Positions 14,728 to 23,377 of a stretch of DNA of 37,105 bases are shown one piece after another. Made by a program: the position numbers and the translations under genes. The DNA is taken from the NCBI GenBank assembly GCA_964557005.1, contig CAZKYI010000014.1, forward strand, positions 1-37,105, written 5' to 3'. The notes under the pieces were generated by a model. It had not been told where the DNA came from. It searched no databases and saw nothing but the letters and a program-made list of their open reading frames with translations. Numbering within the stretch: position 1 is the first letter of the stretch; each line of letters begins with the position of its first letter. This DNA is from JBECKS01 sp964557005 (GTDB taxonomy: Bacteria > Pseudomonadota > Gammaproteobacteria > Pseudomonadales > JBECKS01).

Positions 14728-17307
14728 TCAGGCTAACTGATTCACTACAATCTTGTTCGCCTTGGATTGGTATTCTTCCATGCGATCAAAATTGAGGTAT
14801 TGGTAGATTTCACCCGACATGCTGTCGATGTTTTTGGCATAAGCCATGTATTCCTCAACTGTTGGCAGTTTGCCCATTACCGAAGCAACGGCTGCAAGTT
14901 CGGCGGAAGCCAGATAAACATTTGAGCCTTGCCCCAAACGGTTAGGGAAGTTGCGGGTAGATGTCGATACGACGGTGGTGTTAGGGGCTACACGCGCCTG
15001 ATTACCCATACACAGTGAACAGCCAGGCATTTCGGTGCGTGCACCCGCTCGGCCATAAATGTTGTAGTAACCTTCTTCCATCAGTTGTTGCTCGTCCATT
15101 TTGGTAGGAGGCGCAAGCCACAGGCGTGTGGACAGTGAACCACCTTCAACCTTGTCGAGCAGTTTCCCCGCAGCGCGGAAGTGGCCGATGTTGGTCATGC
15201 AAGAGCCAATAAATACCTCGTCGATTTTATCGCCTGCTACTTGTGACAGAGGTTTGGCATCATCTGGATCATTCGGGCAGCACAGAATTGGCTCCTTGAT
15301 GTTATCCATATTGATTTCAATCACTTCGGTGTATTCGGCATCGGCATCGGCACGCATCAGCTTCGGATTTTTCAGCCAGTCTTCCATTGCAAGAATGCGG
15401 CGTTTGATGGAACGTGCATCACCATAGCCTTCGGCAATCATCCACTTGAGCATGGTGATGTTGGAGGTGAGGTATTCCTTCACAGAAGCTTCGGATAACG
15501 TGATGGTACAACCCGCAGCAGAACGCTCGGCAGAGGCATCGGACAGTTCAAAAGCCTGTTCAACAGTAAGATTTTCCAGCCCTTCGATTTCCAGAACACG
15601 ACCGGAGAAAATGTTTTTCTTACCCTTTTTCTCTACCGTCAATAAACCTTTTTGAATCGCCGCGTAGGGAATGGCGTGCACCAGATCACGCAAGGTAATG
15701 CCAGGTTGCATTTTTCCAGTGAAGCGTACCAGTACCGATTCGGGCATATCCAGCGGCATGACACCCGTTGCTGCGGCAAAGGCCACCAAACCCGAACCCG
15801 CTGGAAAGGAAATACCAATCGGGAAGCGGGTGTGCGAATCGCCACCCGTACCGACGGTATCAGGCAACAACATGCGGTTGAGCCAGCTATGAATAATGCC
15901 ATCGCCCGGGCGCAGCGACACACCACCACGATTCATCATAAAGTCGGGCAGGGTGTGATGAGTTTGTACATCTACAGGTTTTGGATAAGCGGCGGTGTGA
16001 CAGAAAGATTGCATCACCAAATCCGCAGAGAAGCCCAAACAGGCCAAATCTTTCAGTTCGTCACGGGTCATGGGGCCAGTGGTGTCTTGCGAACCCACGG
16101 TTGTCATGTTCGGTTCGCAGTATTCGCCAGGGCGTATACCTGCAACACCACAGGCTTTGCCAACCATTTTCTGGGCAAGGGTGAAGCCCTTGCTGGATTT
16201 GGCAGGCGCGCTGGATACTTTGAACACAGTGCTGGCAGGCAGACCAAGTGCTTCACGCGCCTTGGCAGTTAAACCGCGCCCGATAATCAGGTTGATACGA
16301 CCACCGGCGCGTACTTCGTCCATCAGTACCGGAGATTTCAATTCAAAGGTGGCAATCACTTCATCGCTATCATGGCGAGTCACCTTGCCCTCGTAAGGAT
16401 AAATATCAATCACATCGCCCATGTTCATTTTCGACACATCGCATTCAAAGGGCAGTGCGCCAGCATCTTCCATGGTATTAAAGAAAATCGGAGCGATTTT
16501 TCCACCGATACACACGCCACCTTCGCGTTTGTTGGGCACGTTGGGAATGTCGTCGCCAGTCATCCACAGCACCGAATTGGTGGCTGATTTGCGTGAAGAA
16601 CCCGTTCCAACCACGTCACCCACGTAGGCAACCATGTGACCTTTTTCTTTCAGTTTCTCAATGATTTTGAGTGGATTGCCGTCAATACCCGGGCGCGGGT
16701 TTTTCAGCATCGCCAATGTGTGCAGTGGAATATCAGGACGCGACCAGGCATCTTGTGCAGGTGAAAGATCATCAGTATTGGTTTCGCCAGGAACCTTGAA
16801 AACCGTCACGGTAATTTTTTTGGCCATTTCGGGTTTACGGGTAAACCATTCGGCATCCGCCCACGATTGCAGCAGGGTTTTGGCGCGTGGATTGGTTTGC
16901 GCTTTTTCACAAATGTCGTGGAAGGAATCAAAAATCAGCAGGGTTTTGGAGAGTGCTTGCACAGCAATATCCCCCAACTCCTTGTCCTCGAGCAATTCAA
17001 TCAGGGGTTCGACATTGTAACCGCCCAACATGGTGCCAAGCAGTTCGGTGGCCTTGGCGCGACTGACCAGAGGCGATTGCGCTTGCCCCTTGGCAATCGC
17101 AGTCAAAAATCCCGCTTTCACATAAGCGGCCTGATCCACACCCGCAGGAATGCGATTTTCCAGCAAATCCATCAGCAGTTTTTCTTCGCCTTTTGGGGGA
17201 TTTTTTAAAAGTTCGACCAGTGCAGCGACTTGTTCTGCATCCAATGGTTTGGGCACGATGCCCAACTCAGCACGTTCTGTAACATGTTTTCTATAGGCTT
17301 CTAACAC
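14728..17307 (-). CDS. acnB: Aconitate hydratase B (bifunctional 2-methylisocitrate dehydratase)
   Basis: An 859-residue protein, close to E. coli AcnB. The AcnB-specific order is visible: an N-terminal HEAT-like helical domain (about 1-155), then the swivel domain (DDLSPAQDAWSRPDIPLH, GTGSSRKSATN), then the catalytic domains. The [4Fe-4S] cysteine ligands are in IGSCMTNIGHFR and PGCSLCMGNQ. It interconverts citrate and isocitrate in the TCA cycle. The start is GTG at 17307, preceded by GGGGGT 7-8 bases upstream. It stands alone, with a terminator after it and the divergent miaE upstream. Confidence 0.97.
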   Translation of the reverse strand: MLEAYRKHVTERAELGIVPKPLDAEQVAALVELLKNPPKGEEKLLMDLLENRIPAGVDQAAYVKAGFLTAIAKGQAQSPLVSRAKATELLGTMLGGYNVEPLIELLEDKELGDIAVQALSKTLLIFDSFHDICEKAQTNPRAKTLLQSWADAEWFTRKPEMAKKITVTVFKVPGETNTDDLSPAQDAWSRPDIPLHTLAMLKNPRPGIDGNPLKIIEKLKEKGHMVAYVGDVVGTGSSRKSATNSVLWMTGDDIPNVPNKREGGVCIGGKIAPIFFNTMEDAGALPFECDVSKMNMGDVIDIYPYEGKVTRHDSDEVIATFELKSPVLMDEVRAGGRINLIIGRGLTAKAREALGLPASTVFKVSSAPAKSSKGFTLAQKMVGKACGVAGIRPGEYCEPNMTTVGSQDTTGPMTRDELKDLACLGFSADLVMQSFCHTAAYPKPVDVQTHHTLPDFMMNRGGVSLRPGDGIIHSWLNRMLLPDTVGTGGDSHTRFPIGISFPAGSGLVAFAAATGVMPLDMPESVLVRFTGKMQPGITLRDLVHAIPYAAIQKGLLTVEKKGKKNIFSGRVLEIEGLENLTVEQAFELSDASAERSAAGCTITLSEASVKEYLTSNITMLKWMIAEGYGDARSIKRRILAMEDWLKNPKLMRADADAEYTEVIEINMDNIKEPILCCPNDPDDAKPLSQVAGDKIDEVFIGSCMTNIGHFRAAGKLLDKVEGGSLSTRLWLAPPTKMDEQQLMEEGYYNIYGRAGARTEMPGCSLCMGNQARVAPNTTVVSTSTRNFPNRLGQGSNVYLASAELAAVASVMGKLPTVEEYMAYAKNIDSMSGEIYQYLNFDRMEEYQSKANKIVVNQLA

Positions 17308-17469
17308 GGTAATACCCCCAGTAAATTAGTGCGTTTTCAGGCGGGCAGCATTGTACTTTATCCCGTTAAAAAAGTAACGATGGGCGGCCTGCAACTTGCC
17401 TGCAATAAGCGCTTATGACTTAATGCACGGCCTTTTTGTGTGAACAGATTTCCTGTACAAAACCAAGCA

Positions 17470-18081
17470 ATGAGCCAACAGCATTTAATCGCACCTGTGA
17501 AAAATTTTTTATTGTGTGAAACACCCGCGCTGTGGCTTGAACATGCACCTTCGCAACTGGAAATACTTTTGCTGGATCATGCACATTGTGAAAAAAAAGC
17601 CGCTTCAACAGGCTTGAGTTTGATTTATCGTTACATCGACAAGCCAGAACTACTCAGAATGATGAGTCAGTTAGTTCGGGAAGAAATGCTGCATTTTGAG
17701 CAAGTGCTCGACATTCTGCAAAAGCGCGGTATAGCGTATCAACCACTCACTGGCTCTGGTTATGCAGGCGGATTACATGCTTTCGCCAACAAAGATGAAC
17801 CACAACGCTTGATTGACTGTTTGATTATTGGCGCGATTATTGAGGCACGTTCCTGCGAGCGCTTTCATGCCTTGAGTGCTTGTGTCGATAAGGAACTGGC
17901 GCAGTATTATCGTTTTTTGCTGAAATCAGAAAGTCGCCATTTTGAAGATTATCTGTATTTGGCAAGGCTTTATGATGAAGGGGATACGGAAGCGCGAATT
18001 GCATTTTTTCTGGAAAAAGAAAAAGAGTTGATAGAAGGGAAAGATGCTTTATATCGTTTTCATAGTGGAGTGCCGTGTTAG
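17470..18081 (+). CDS. miaE: tRNA-(ms2io6A)-hydroxylase
   Basis: A 203-residue nonheme diiron enzyme that hydroxylates the ms2i6A37 modification of tRNAs reading UNN codons. Ferritin-like helices carry the iron ligands: LDHAHCEKKA, REEMLHFEQ, IIEARSCERF and SESRHFEDY, giving the E...ExxH...E...ExxH pattern. The N-terminal LIAPVKNFLLCETPALWLE aligns with the E. coli protein. I prefer the ATG at 17470 because it gives a family-like N-terminus; a GTG at 17440 adds ten residues, and neither has a strong ribosome binding site. It is divergent from acnB. Confidence 0.9.
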   Translation: MSQQHLIAPVKNFLLCETPALWLEHAPSQLEILLLDHAHCEKKAASTGLSLIYRYIDKPELLRMMSQLVREEMLHFEQVLDILQKRGIAYQPLTGSGYAGGLHAFANKDEPQRLIDCLIIGAIIEARSCERFHALSACVDKELAQYYRFLLKSESRHFEDYLYLARLYDEGDTEARIAFFLEKEKELIEGKDALYRFHSGVPC

Positions 18082-18090
18082 TTTTTAGAG

Positions 18091-18646
18091 CTATTGATAA
18101 AGGGCAATAAACTCATTATATGCCTTGACATTTTTCTCATAGCCTTCTTTCGAAGTGGAACTTAAAACAAATATCAAGTAGTACTTGTTGCCATCTTTAT
18201 CATGCTCTTCCGCGTAGGACACTTGCTCCCAGTTACCCTCGCTTTTTGGAAAAAAAGGAGTAGCTTAAAAATTTATGCTTGCCTTTAGAAATGAGCTCAC
18301 CTGTTTTTGTAACTTTCAGCTCTGATGGGGCACCACTAATAAATTGGTTTTGAGAAAACGCTATAAATTTTTCAAGTGTTTCGCCTGGGGAAGATGCTTC
18401 TTGATACTCAGCTTTTGCGTAGATTACAGCCTCTGCATTTTCAAAAGTGTAATTTACTGGTACTTGAGTGTTCATTCTGTAGTGATAGCTATATTTCATA
18501 TCTTGATTCCAATCTTTAACTTCAGGAAGTTTTGGCCACCAGAAAAAGCAAATTTTCCCGCTTTCTTCACAGATTTGTGCTTCCCTATGAATTTCAGCGT
18601 TCACTAATGATGGAATTAAAAGAGTTATAAACAGTATTGATTTCAT
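18091..18646 (-). pseudogene. Frameshifted secreted protein of unknown function
   Basis: A 137-codon frame (18646-18233) begins with a signal peptide (MKSILFITLLIPSLVNA, cleavage before EIH) and stops soon after a homopolymer: T7 then CC then A5 on the coding strand (about 18242-18257). Removing one base there joins it to a second frame that reads SEGNWEQVSYAEEHDKDGN and runs on to a TAG at 18091-18093, giving about 184 residues. The downstream frame reads like the natural end of the protein. It may be a true pseudogene, a slippage-regulated gene or a sequencing error. No family recognised. It lies between miaE and the HicBA pair. Confidence 0.65.
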
Positions 18647-18711
18647 AGTACGGCTCCACTTAACAAATCCTTAGGTTCCATGTGTTAATGAGATTTTCTA
18701 GCTCGCTAGAT

Positions 18712-18939
18712 TCATGCCTTGAGAGCTGACATGAATTCTTCATATGAAACGCCAGCCTGTTTTAATACGCCAGACAAAGTACCGACCTTGATTTCTTTGT
18801 GATTAGGAACAACGCAACCAGATGAGCCACGACGCATGACAATGTGACTACCTTTTTGGCGAGCAATGGAGAAACCAAGTTTTTCAAGGGCGCGTACCGC
18901 TTCACTGCCAGAGATATGCGGCAGACTAGGCGGAGACAT
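18712..18939 (-). CDS. hicA: HicA-family toxin (mRNA interferase)
   Basis: A 75-residue protein from the ATG at 18939. Family features: ALEKLGFSIARQKGSHIVMRR, with the catalytic His in GSH, and NHKEIKVGTLSGVLKQAGVS, the (N)HxxxxxGTLxxILKxAG pattern. HicA has a dsRBD-like fold and cleaves mRNA when free of antitoxin. It overlaps the 3' end of hicB by 14 bases. A TTG start at 18954 would lengthen the overlap. A small palindrome (TCTAGC-TC-GCTAGA, 18697-18710) follows the gene. Confidence 0.9.
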   Translation of the reverse strand: MSPPSLPHISGSEAVRALEKLGFSIARQKGSHIVMRRGSSGCVVPNHKEIKVGTLSGVLKQAGVSYEEFMSALKA

Positions 18940-19138
18940 GCGTAGGAACTTCAATGGTAGTTAGAAGTGGCGTACCGTAAGAAGCTAAAGGAAACTCTTC
19001 CAGATAAAGCACTGTAGCTTCCTGAAGGTTTTTTAATGCCTCCTGTATGGATTCCCCTTGTGTATTTGTACCAGTTTCAGGGTTCATGGCAACGAACCCA
19101 CCTTCTTGTGCGGGAATTAATATCGCTGTTAGTTGCAT
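18926..19138 (-). CDS. hicB: HicB-family antitoxin
   Basis: A 70-residue protein with the HicB partial RNase H-like fold signature: GGFVAMNPETGTNTQGESIQEALKNL followed by EA. There is no C-terminal HTH or ribbon-helix-helix, so it is the short form without an obvious DNA-binding domain. GAGGAG about 8 bases before the ATG gives a strong ribosome binding site. The order antitoxin then toxin with overlap suggests coupled translation. It lies downstream of lpxH on the same strand, 60 bases away. Confidence 0.88.
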   Translation of the reverse strand: MQLTAILIPAQEGGFVAMNPETGTNTQGESIQEALKNLQEATVLYLEEFPLASYGTPLLTTIEVPTHVSA

Positions 19139-19198
19139 AAAAGTTACTCCTCTACTTGAGCTGGCTGATTGTTGCCTAGGGTCAGCATTAAATCTAAT

Positions 19199-19942
19199 TC
19201 ACTCCTTATAAAAAGTCAGCAATTCAATATTGAATTCACTTATTTCTATATAACGAATATGCGTTTCCCAATCACTCATCACTATGCGTTTTGCCTGTGC
19301 ATTGTGTGCGGTTTTGACATCGTGCAGGGCAGGGCGATGGGTGTGGCCATGAATCAGAATATCGCTTTGGTGCTTTTCCATGATGTTAATCACTTCTTGC
19401 GGTGTGACATCCATGATGTTCATGGTTTTGCCAGCATTTGCATGTTTGCTTGCGCTGCGTAGTTGTGCAGCCAGTTTTAAACGCTCTTCAACGGATTTTG
19501 AAAGCACTTCTTTTTGAAAAAATTCACTGCGTAATAATTGTCGTGCTTGCATGTATTCGGTGTCGAGTGTGCAGAGGGAATCGCCGTGCATCAGCAAAAT
19601 CTGTTTGCCTGCATAGCTGAATGTATGTTCTTCTGCTAACAGTTTAAATCCTGTTTCTGCACAAAAACGCTCGCTGATTAAAAAATCGCGATTACCGTGC
19701 TGGAAATAACACTGAGAAATTTTAGCGCTGACTTTTTTTAACACATTTTTTATCGAGGCGATAAAGGGCGTTTCGTAATCATCGCCAATCCATACTTCAA
19801 AAAAATCACCGAGAATGTAGAAGGCTTCGACATCTTGAATCTTGTCATTCAGTAAATGCTGTTCACAGAAAGCAAAAAAAGCCGCACTAATATCGCTGCG
19901 GCTTTCTTCAAGGTGGAGATCAGATATAAGGATTGATTTCAT
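19199..19942 (-). CDS. lpxH: UDP-2,3-diacylglucosamine diphosphatase
   Basis: A 247-residue calcineurin-like phosphoesterase of the LpxH type. All metal motifs are present: D8-x-H10 (SDLH), GDFFEVW (Asp46), GNRDF (83-87), MHGD (His119) and HGHTHRP (His198, His200). It hydrolyses UDP-2,3-diacylglucosamine to lipid X and UMP at the membrane during lipid A synthesis. The ATG start at 19940-19942 directly abuts or overlaps a REP-like repeat, so the repeat forms its 5' leader. It is followed by hicBA. Confidence 0.95.
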   Translation of the reverse strand: MKSILISDLHLEESRSDISAAFFAFCEQHLLNDKIQDVEAFYILGDFFEVWIGDDYETPFIASIKNVLKKVSAKISQCYFQHGNRDFLISERFCAETGFKLLAEEHTFSYAGKQILLMHGDSLCTLDTEYMQARQLLRSEFFQKEVLSKSVEERLKLAAQLRSASKHANAGKTMNIMDVTPQEVINIMEKHQSDILIHGHTHRPALHDVKTAHNAQAKRIVMSDWETHIRYIEISEFNIELLTFYKE

Positions 19943-19991
19943 TCTGTCATGTCGAGTTTGTCGAGACCCTTCGGCTACGCTCAGGGTGACA
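19943..19991. repeat. REP-like palindrome between lpxH and ppiB
   Basis: TGTCATGTCGAGTTTGTCGA then GACCC is followed by CTTCGGCTACGCTCAGGGTGACA. The TGTCA and TGACA ends are inverted, and the CGCTCAGGGTGACA part matches CGCTCAGGATGACA at 13285-13298. Confidence 0.65.
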
Positions 19992-19992
19992 T

Positions 19993-20487
19993 TTAAATCA
20001 AGCTCGCCTTTTCAATCACCACACTTTCTTTGGGCACATCACCATAGGGGCCAGCATTGCCTGTGGCCACACCTTTAATGGCATTCACAACTTCCATGCC
20101 TTCGACCACTTTGCCAAACACCGCATAACCCCAGCCCTGCGCAGTAGGTGAAGTGAAGTTAAGAAAATCATTGTCAGCAACATTGATAAAAAATTGTGCA
20201 GTGGCCGAGTGAGGATCATTGGTGCGCGCCATCGCAATCGTGCCGATGGTATTTTTCAGGCCGTTGTTGGCTTCGTTATCGACAGGTGCAAGCGTGGGCT
20301 TTTGTTTCATACCCACTGTGAAGCCACCACCTTGAATCATAAAGCCGTTGATGACGCGGTGAAAAATTGTGCCATCGTAATGGCCGTTTTCAACATAGGT
20401 CTTGAAATTGGCGACGGTGTTGGGTGCTTTTTCGGCATCTAATTCGAGTGTAATGGTGCCGTGAGAAGTGTTGAGGGCTACTTTCAT
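19993..20487 (-). CDS. ppiB: Peptidyl-prolyl cis-trans isomerase B (cyclophilin, cytoplasmic)
   Basis: A 164-residue cyclophilin, the same length as E. coli PpiB. The active-site motifs are TIFHRVINGFMIQGG, GTIAMARTNDPHSATAQFFIN and GWGYAVFGKVVEGM. No signal peptide, so cytoplasmic. It catalyses proline isomerisation during folding. I use the ATG at 20487 (MKVALNTSHG), with AAGG about 9 bases upstream; the frame remains open to 20577, but that extension is not family-like. It is divergent from cysS. Confidence 0.93.
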   Translation of the reverse strand: MKVALNTSHGTITLELDAEKAPNTVANFKTYVENGHYDGTIFHRVINGFMIQGGGFTVGMKQKPTLAPVDNEANNGLKNTIGTIAMARTNDPHSATAQFFINVADNDFLNFTSPTAQGWGYAVFGKVVEGMEVVNAIKGVATGNAGPYGDVPKESVVIEKASLI

Positions 20488-20603
20488 GTTTAAAACCTTG
20501 ATATAAGAAATGAATGGAAGGGTTGGATTCGCGTTTAAAAAGCAAGTTAGTATAATCCGCCTTCGCACAAGCTTCACCCTTCATTTGTACTGTTCAGGTT
20601 TTT

Positions 20604-21989
20604 ATGACGCTTTCTATTTACAGTAGCCTCAGCAAGGAAAAATCGCTTTTTTCCCCACAAATTCCAGGCAAAGTGTCCATGTATGTCTGTGGAATTACGG
20701 TCTACGATTACTGCCACATTGGTCATGCGCGTATGCTGGTGGCCTTCGACATGATTTATCGGCATCTGTGTTATCTCGGTTATGACGTAAAGTACGTGCG
20801 CAACATCACCGATGTTGACGACAAAATTTTTGCACGCGCCAATGAAAGCGGTGAAGACTACAAAAGCCTGAGTGAGCGTTTTATCCAGTTCATGCACGAA
20901 GATGAGCGCAGCCTGAACATTGCAAAGCCTGTGGTAGAACCCAGAGCAACGCAATATATGAAGGACATCATTGTGCTGATTCAAACACTGGAACAAAAAG
21001 GATTTGCCTATCAGGGCAGTAATGGTGATGTATTTTTTGCCATCGATAAATTCAGGGAATATGGAAAGCTGAGCCGCAGAAAACCTGAAGAGCTGTTGGT
21101 GGGTGCGCGTATAGAAGCGGAGCAAGCCAAGAATAATCCGCTTGATTTCGTGTTATGGAAAATGGCGAAGGCGGGTGAGGCGAGTTGGCAAAGCCCTTGG
21201 GGAGATGGCCGCCCTGGCTGGCATATTGAATGTTCTGCCATGAGCACTTCCTGTTTGGGCGATACGCTGGATATTCACGGCGGTGGTTCGGATTTGATGT
21301 TTCCGCATCACGAAAACGAGATTGCACAATCCGAAGCGGCGACTGGCAAGCAATTTGCCAAGGTGTGGATGCACTGTGGTGCGGTGCGCGTGAATAAAGA
21401 AAAAATGTCCAAATCGCTTGGTAATTTTTTTACCATTCGCGAGGTTCTGAAAAGTTATCACCCTGAGGTGGTGCGTTATTTTCTGAGTTCAAGCCATTAC
21501 CGTAGCCCCATTAATTATTCCGAAGATAATTTGAATCTCGCAAAAAAAGAGCTGGACAGGTTTTATCAGGCCTTGTTGCCTTTTGAGCAGGAACTTGAAG
21601 GTAGCTTTGAAGAGAACACAGCATTGCGTGACAAGTTTGACGCTGCAATGAACGACGATTTCAACAGTGCGCAAGCAATCGCGGTGATGTTTGAATTATT
21701 AAAATTACTTCCAACTGTTCAGGAAAGTGACAAGCTCAATTTACTCAGGCAGCTCAAAAGTTTTGGTAATCGTTTGGGTTTTCTTTTTTGCAAACCTTCT
21801 GATTATTTTCAGGCTGTAGTTGCTGAAAGTGATTTAAGTGCCGAGCAAATTGAAGCCTTGATTGCAGAACGCAATCAGGCGCGTGCGGATAAAAATTGGG
21901 CGAGGGCAGATGAGATTCGTGCTGTCTTGCAAAATGCCAATGTGGTACTTGAAGATGCGGGTGGAAAAACAAGCTGGAAAAGAATTTAA
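20604..21989 (+). CDS. cysS: Cysteinyl-tRNA synthetase
   Basis: A 461-residue class I synthetase of the usual length. HIGH motif at residues 38-41 (CHIGHAR), zinc-ligand Cys29 (YVCGIT) and further ligands in the WHIECSAMS and HHENE segments. The KMSKS loop is Lys267-Ser271. The anticodon-binding tail includes RNQARADKNWARADEIR. It charges tRNA-Cys. Divergent from ppiB and convergent with folD, with a large inverted repeat between them. Confidence 0.97.
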   Translation: MTLSIYSSLSKEKSLFSPQIPGKVSMYVCGITVYDYCHIGHARMLVAFDMIYRHLCYLGYDVKYVRNITDVDDKIFARANESGEDYKSLSERFIQFMHEDERSLNIAKPVVEPRATQYMKDIIVLIQTLEQKGFAYQGSNGDVFFAIDKFREYGKLSRRKPEELLVGARIEAEQAKNNPLDFVLWKMAKAGEASWQSPWGDGRPGWHIECSAMSTSCLGDTLDIHGGGSDLMFPHHENEIAQSEAATGKQFAKVWMHCGAVRVNKEKMSKSLGNFFTIREVLKSYHPEVVRYFLSSSHYRSPINYSEDNLNLAKKELDRFYQALLPFEQELEGSFEENTALRDKFDAAMNDDFNSAQAIAVMFELLKLLPTVQESDKLNLLRQLKSFGNRLGFLFCKPSDYFQAVVAESDLSAEQIEALIAERNQARADKNWARADEIRAVLQNANVVLEDAGGKTSWKRI

Positions 21990-22019
21990 AAGCAGATCCC
22001 TCGACTATGCTCGAAGAAG

Positions 22020-22102
22020 CATCGGATTTTAATTTTTTGAGCTGGGACTGTTTGAGAGAGCGTAGCGAACGAGTTTTCAGCTCAAAAAATTAAAGTTTGA
22101 TG
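22020..22102. repeat. Large inverted repeat (REP-like) between cysS and folD
   Basis: A 17-bp perfect stem (TTTAATTTTTTGAGCTG at 22028-22044, complement at 22078-22094) extends outward with wobble pairs and matches to 22020/22102. The 33-base centre holds GAGAGAGCGTAGCGAACGAG, a REP-like core. It could act as a two-way terminator for the converging genes. The stretch just left of it (21995-22020) also looks REP-derived. Confidence 0.75.
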
Positions 22103-22124
22103 ATTCGTCTCAGGTTTTTTAGTT

Positions 22125-22979
22125 TTACTTCTGCGCCAAAATACTCGCTTCAAAAGTATTTTCCATCAAACTGGCGATGGTCATCGGGCCAACACCACCT
22201 GGCACGGGTGTGATATACGCCGCTTTTTTTGATGCAGCATCAAATTGCACATCGCCAATTAATTTTCCTTCTGCATTGCGGCTGATGCCAACATCAATCA
22301 CAACTGAGCCTTGCTTGATCCATTCACCATTCAGAAATTCAGGTTTGCCAACTGCGACCACTACAATGTCGGCTTCACGCACATGTTTTTCAAGATTTTT
22401 GGTAAAACGATGACACACCGAAGTGGTGCATCCTGCCAATAAAAGTTCTAACGCCATTGGGCGACCCACATGATTCGATGCGCCGATGATTAACGCTTCG
22501 GCACCTTTTAATGGCACCTTGGTGGATTCAATCAGCGACATGATGCCTTTGGGTGTGCAAGGGCGAATAGCAGGAAGACGTTGCGCAAGACGGCCAATGT
22601 TGTAAGGGTGAAAACCATCGACATCTTTGGCAGGGCTAATCGCTTCGAGAATTTCGGTTGCGTCCATGTGTGCGGGCAAGGGAAGTTGCACCAGAATACC
22701 GTCGATGCTGTTGTCCTGATTCAGGTCTTCAATGGTAAGCAGCAGTGCTTCCTGAGTGGTAGAGGCAGGCAAATCAAGATCAACCGATTTAAAACCAATT
22801 TCCTCGCAGGCAAGGCGTTTGTTTTTTACATACACTTCTGATGCGGGATCATTTCCAACCAGAACCACCGCTAGCCCGGGTGCGCGTTTGCCACTTTTTA
22901 TTATTTCATCGACCTTGTGTTTCAGGCTCAGGCGAATGTCTTTTGCAATGCTTTTTCCGTCGATAATTTTCGCGCTCAT
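22125..22979 (-). CDS. folD: Methylenetetrahydrofolate dehydrogenase/cyclohydrolase
   Basis: A 284-residue protein, the normal FolD length. The catalytic Lys54 is in YVKNKRLACEE; DGILVQLPLP and KDVDGFHPYN are the substrate-site motifs. The NADP-binding region is IIGASNHVGRPMA, and the C-terminal motif is TPVPGGVGPMT. It interconverts 5,10-methylene-, methenyl- and 10-formyl-tetrahydrofolate. The ATG at 22979 has AAGG about 7-10 bases upstream and starts MSAKIIDGKSIA as in relatives. The frame is open upstream to 23111, but without family similarity. Confidence 0.96.
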   Translation of the reverse strand: MSAKIIDGKSIAKDIRLSLKHKVDEIIKSGKRAPGLAVVLVGNDPASEVYVKNKRLACEEIGFKSVDLDLPASTTQEALLLTIEDLNQDNSIDGILVQLPLPAHMDATEILEAISPAKDVDGFHPYNIGRLAQRLPAIRPCTPKGIMSLIESTKVPLKGAEALIIGASNHVGRPMALELLLAGCTTSVCHRFTKNLEKHVREADIVVVAVGKPEFLNGEWIKQGSVVIDVGISRNAEGKLIGDVQFDAASKKAAYITPVPGGVGPMTIASLMENTFEASILAQK

Positions 22980-23118
22980 TGAATGCCTTGTGCTGATGAA
23001 TTGAGGGCTTGAGAGGGCGCTGATTTTCGCATGAGTCACCGTGTGAGTAAATTCCGTAGCATGCGCAGATATTGCGAGAAATCCTATAAAAGACAGTGGC
23101 TTATTTGGCATGAGTGAA

Positions 23119-23147
23119 TTGACTCATGTAGGTGAGCTGCGTATTAT
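23119..23147 (+). promoter_or_regulatory. Sigma-70 promoter of the tRNA-Pro/Arg/His cluster
   Basis: TTGACT, a 17-base spacer, then TATTAT, followed by a GC-rich discriminator (CGCGCTCC). This is the layout of stringently controlled stable RNA promoters. It is 27 bases upstream of the first tRNA. Confidence 0.75.
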
Positions 23148-23174
23148 CGCGCTCCTTGAAAGGGGTATGCATGT

Positions 23175-23251
23175 CGGGATGTAGCGCAGTTTGGTAGCGC
23201 GCTTGCTTTGGGTGCAAGATGTCGGGGGTTCAAATCCCTCCATCCCGACCA
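23175..23251 (+). tRNA. tRNA-Pro (anticodon TGG)
   Basis: 77 bases. Acceptor stem CGGGATG/CATCCCG, discriminator A and encoded CCA. Anticodon stem CTTGC/GCAAG with loop TTTGGGT gives TGG. The T-loop GGTTCAAATCC is regular. Confidence 0.95.
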
Positions 23252-23284
23252 ACTTTCGCGCAACAGGCAAGACAGGTTTCAAGA

Positions 23285-23361
23285 GCGCCCGTAGCTCAAC
23301 CGGATAGAGCATCGGCCTTCTAAGCCGAGGGTTGCAGGTTCGAGTCCTGCCGGGCGCGCCA
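23285..23361 (+). tRNA. tRNA-Arg (anticodon TCT)
   Basis: 77 bases. Acceptor stem GCGCCCG/CGGGCGC, discriminator G and CCA. Anticodon stem TCGGC/GCCGA with loop CTTCTAA gives TCT, reading AGA/AGG codons. Confidence 0.95.
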
Positions 23362-23377
23362 ATTATTTTCTCTCAAT

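Noticed and set aside
15652..16272. A 206-codon plus-strand frame opposite acnB
   Set aside because: Antisense shadow of the conserved aconitase; no motif and no ribosome binding site.
20574..21125. A 183-codon minus-strand frame opposite cysS
   Set aside because: It is antisense to the HIGH-motif region of cysS; low-quality residue pattern and no context.
22980..23111. Upstream extension of folD resembling a signal peptide
   Set aside because: FolD is cytoplasmic, family members start at MSAKIIDGK, and the ATG at 22979 has a good ribosome binding site.
23124..23312. A 62-codon minus-strand frame across the tRNA cluster
   Set aside because: It runs antisense through tRNA-Pro and into tRNA-Arg; such frames are a known artefact.
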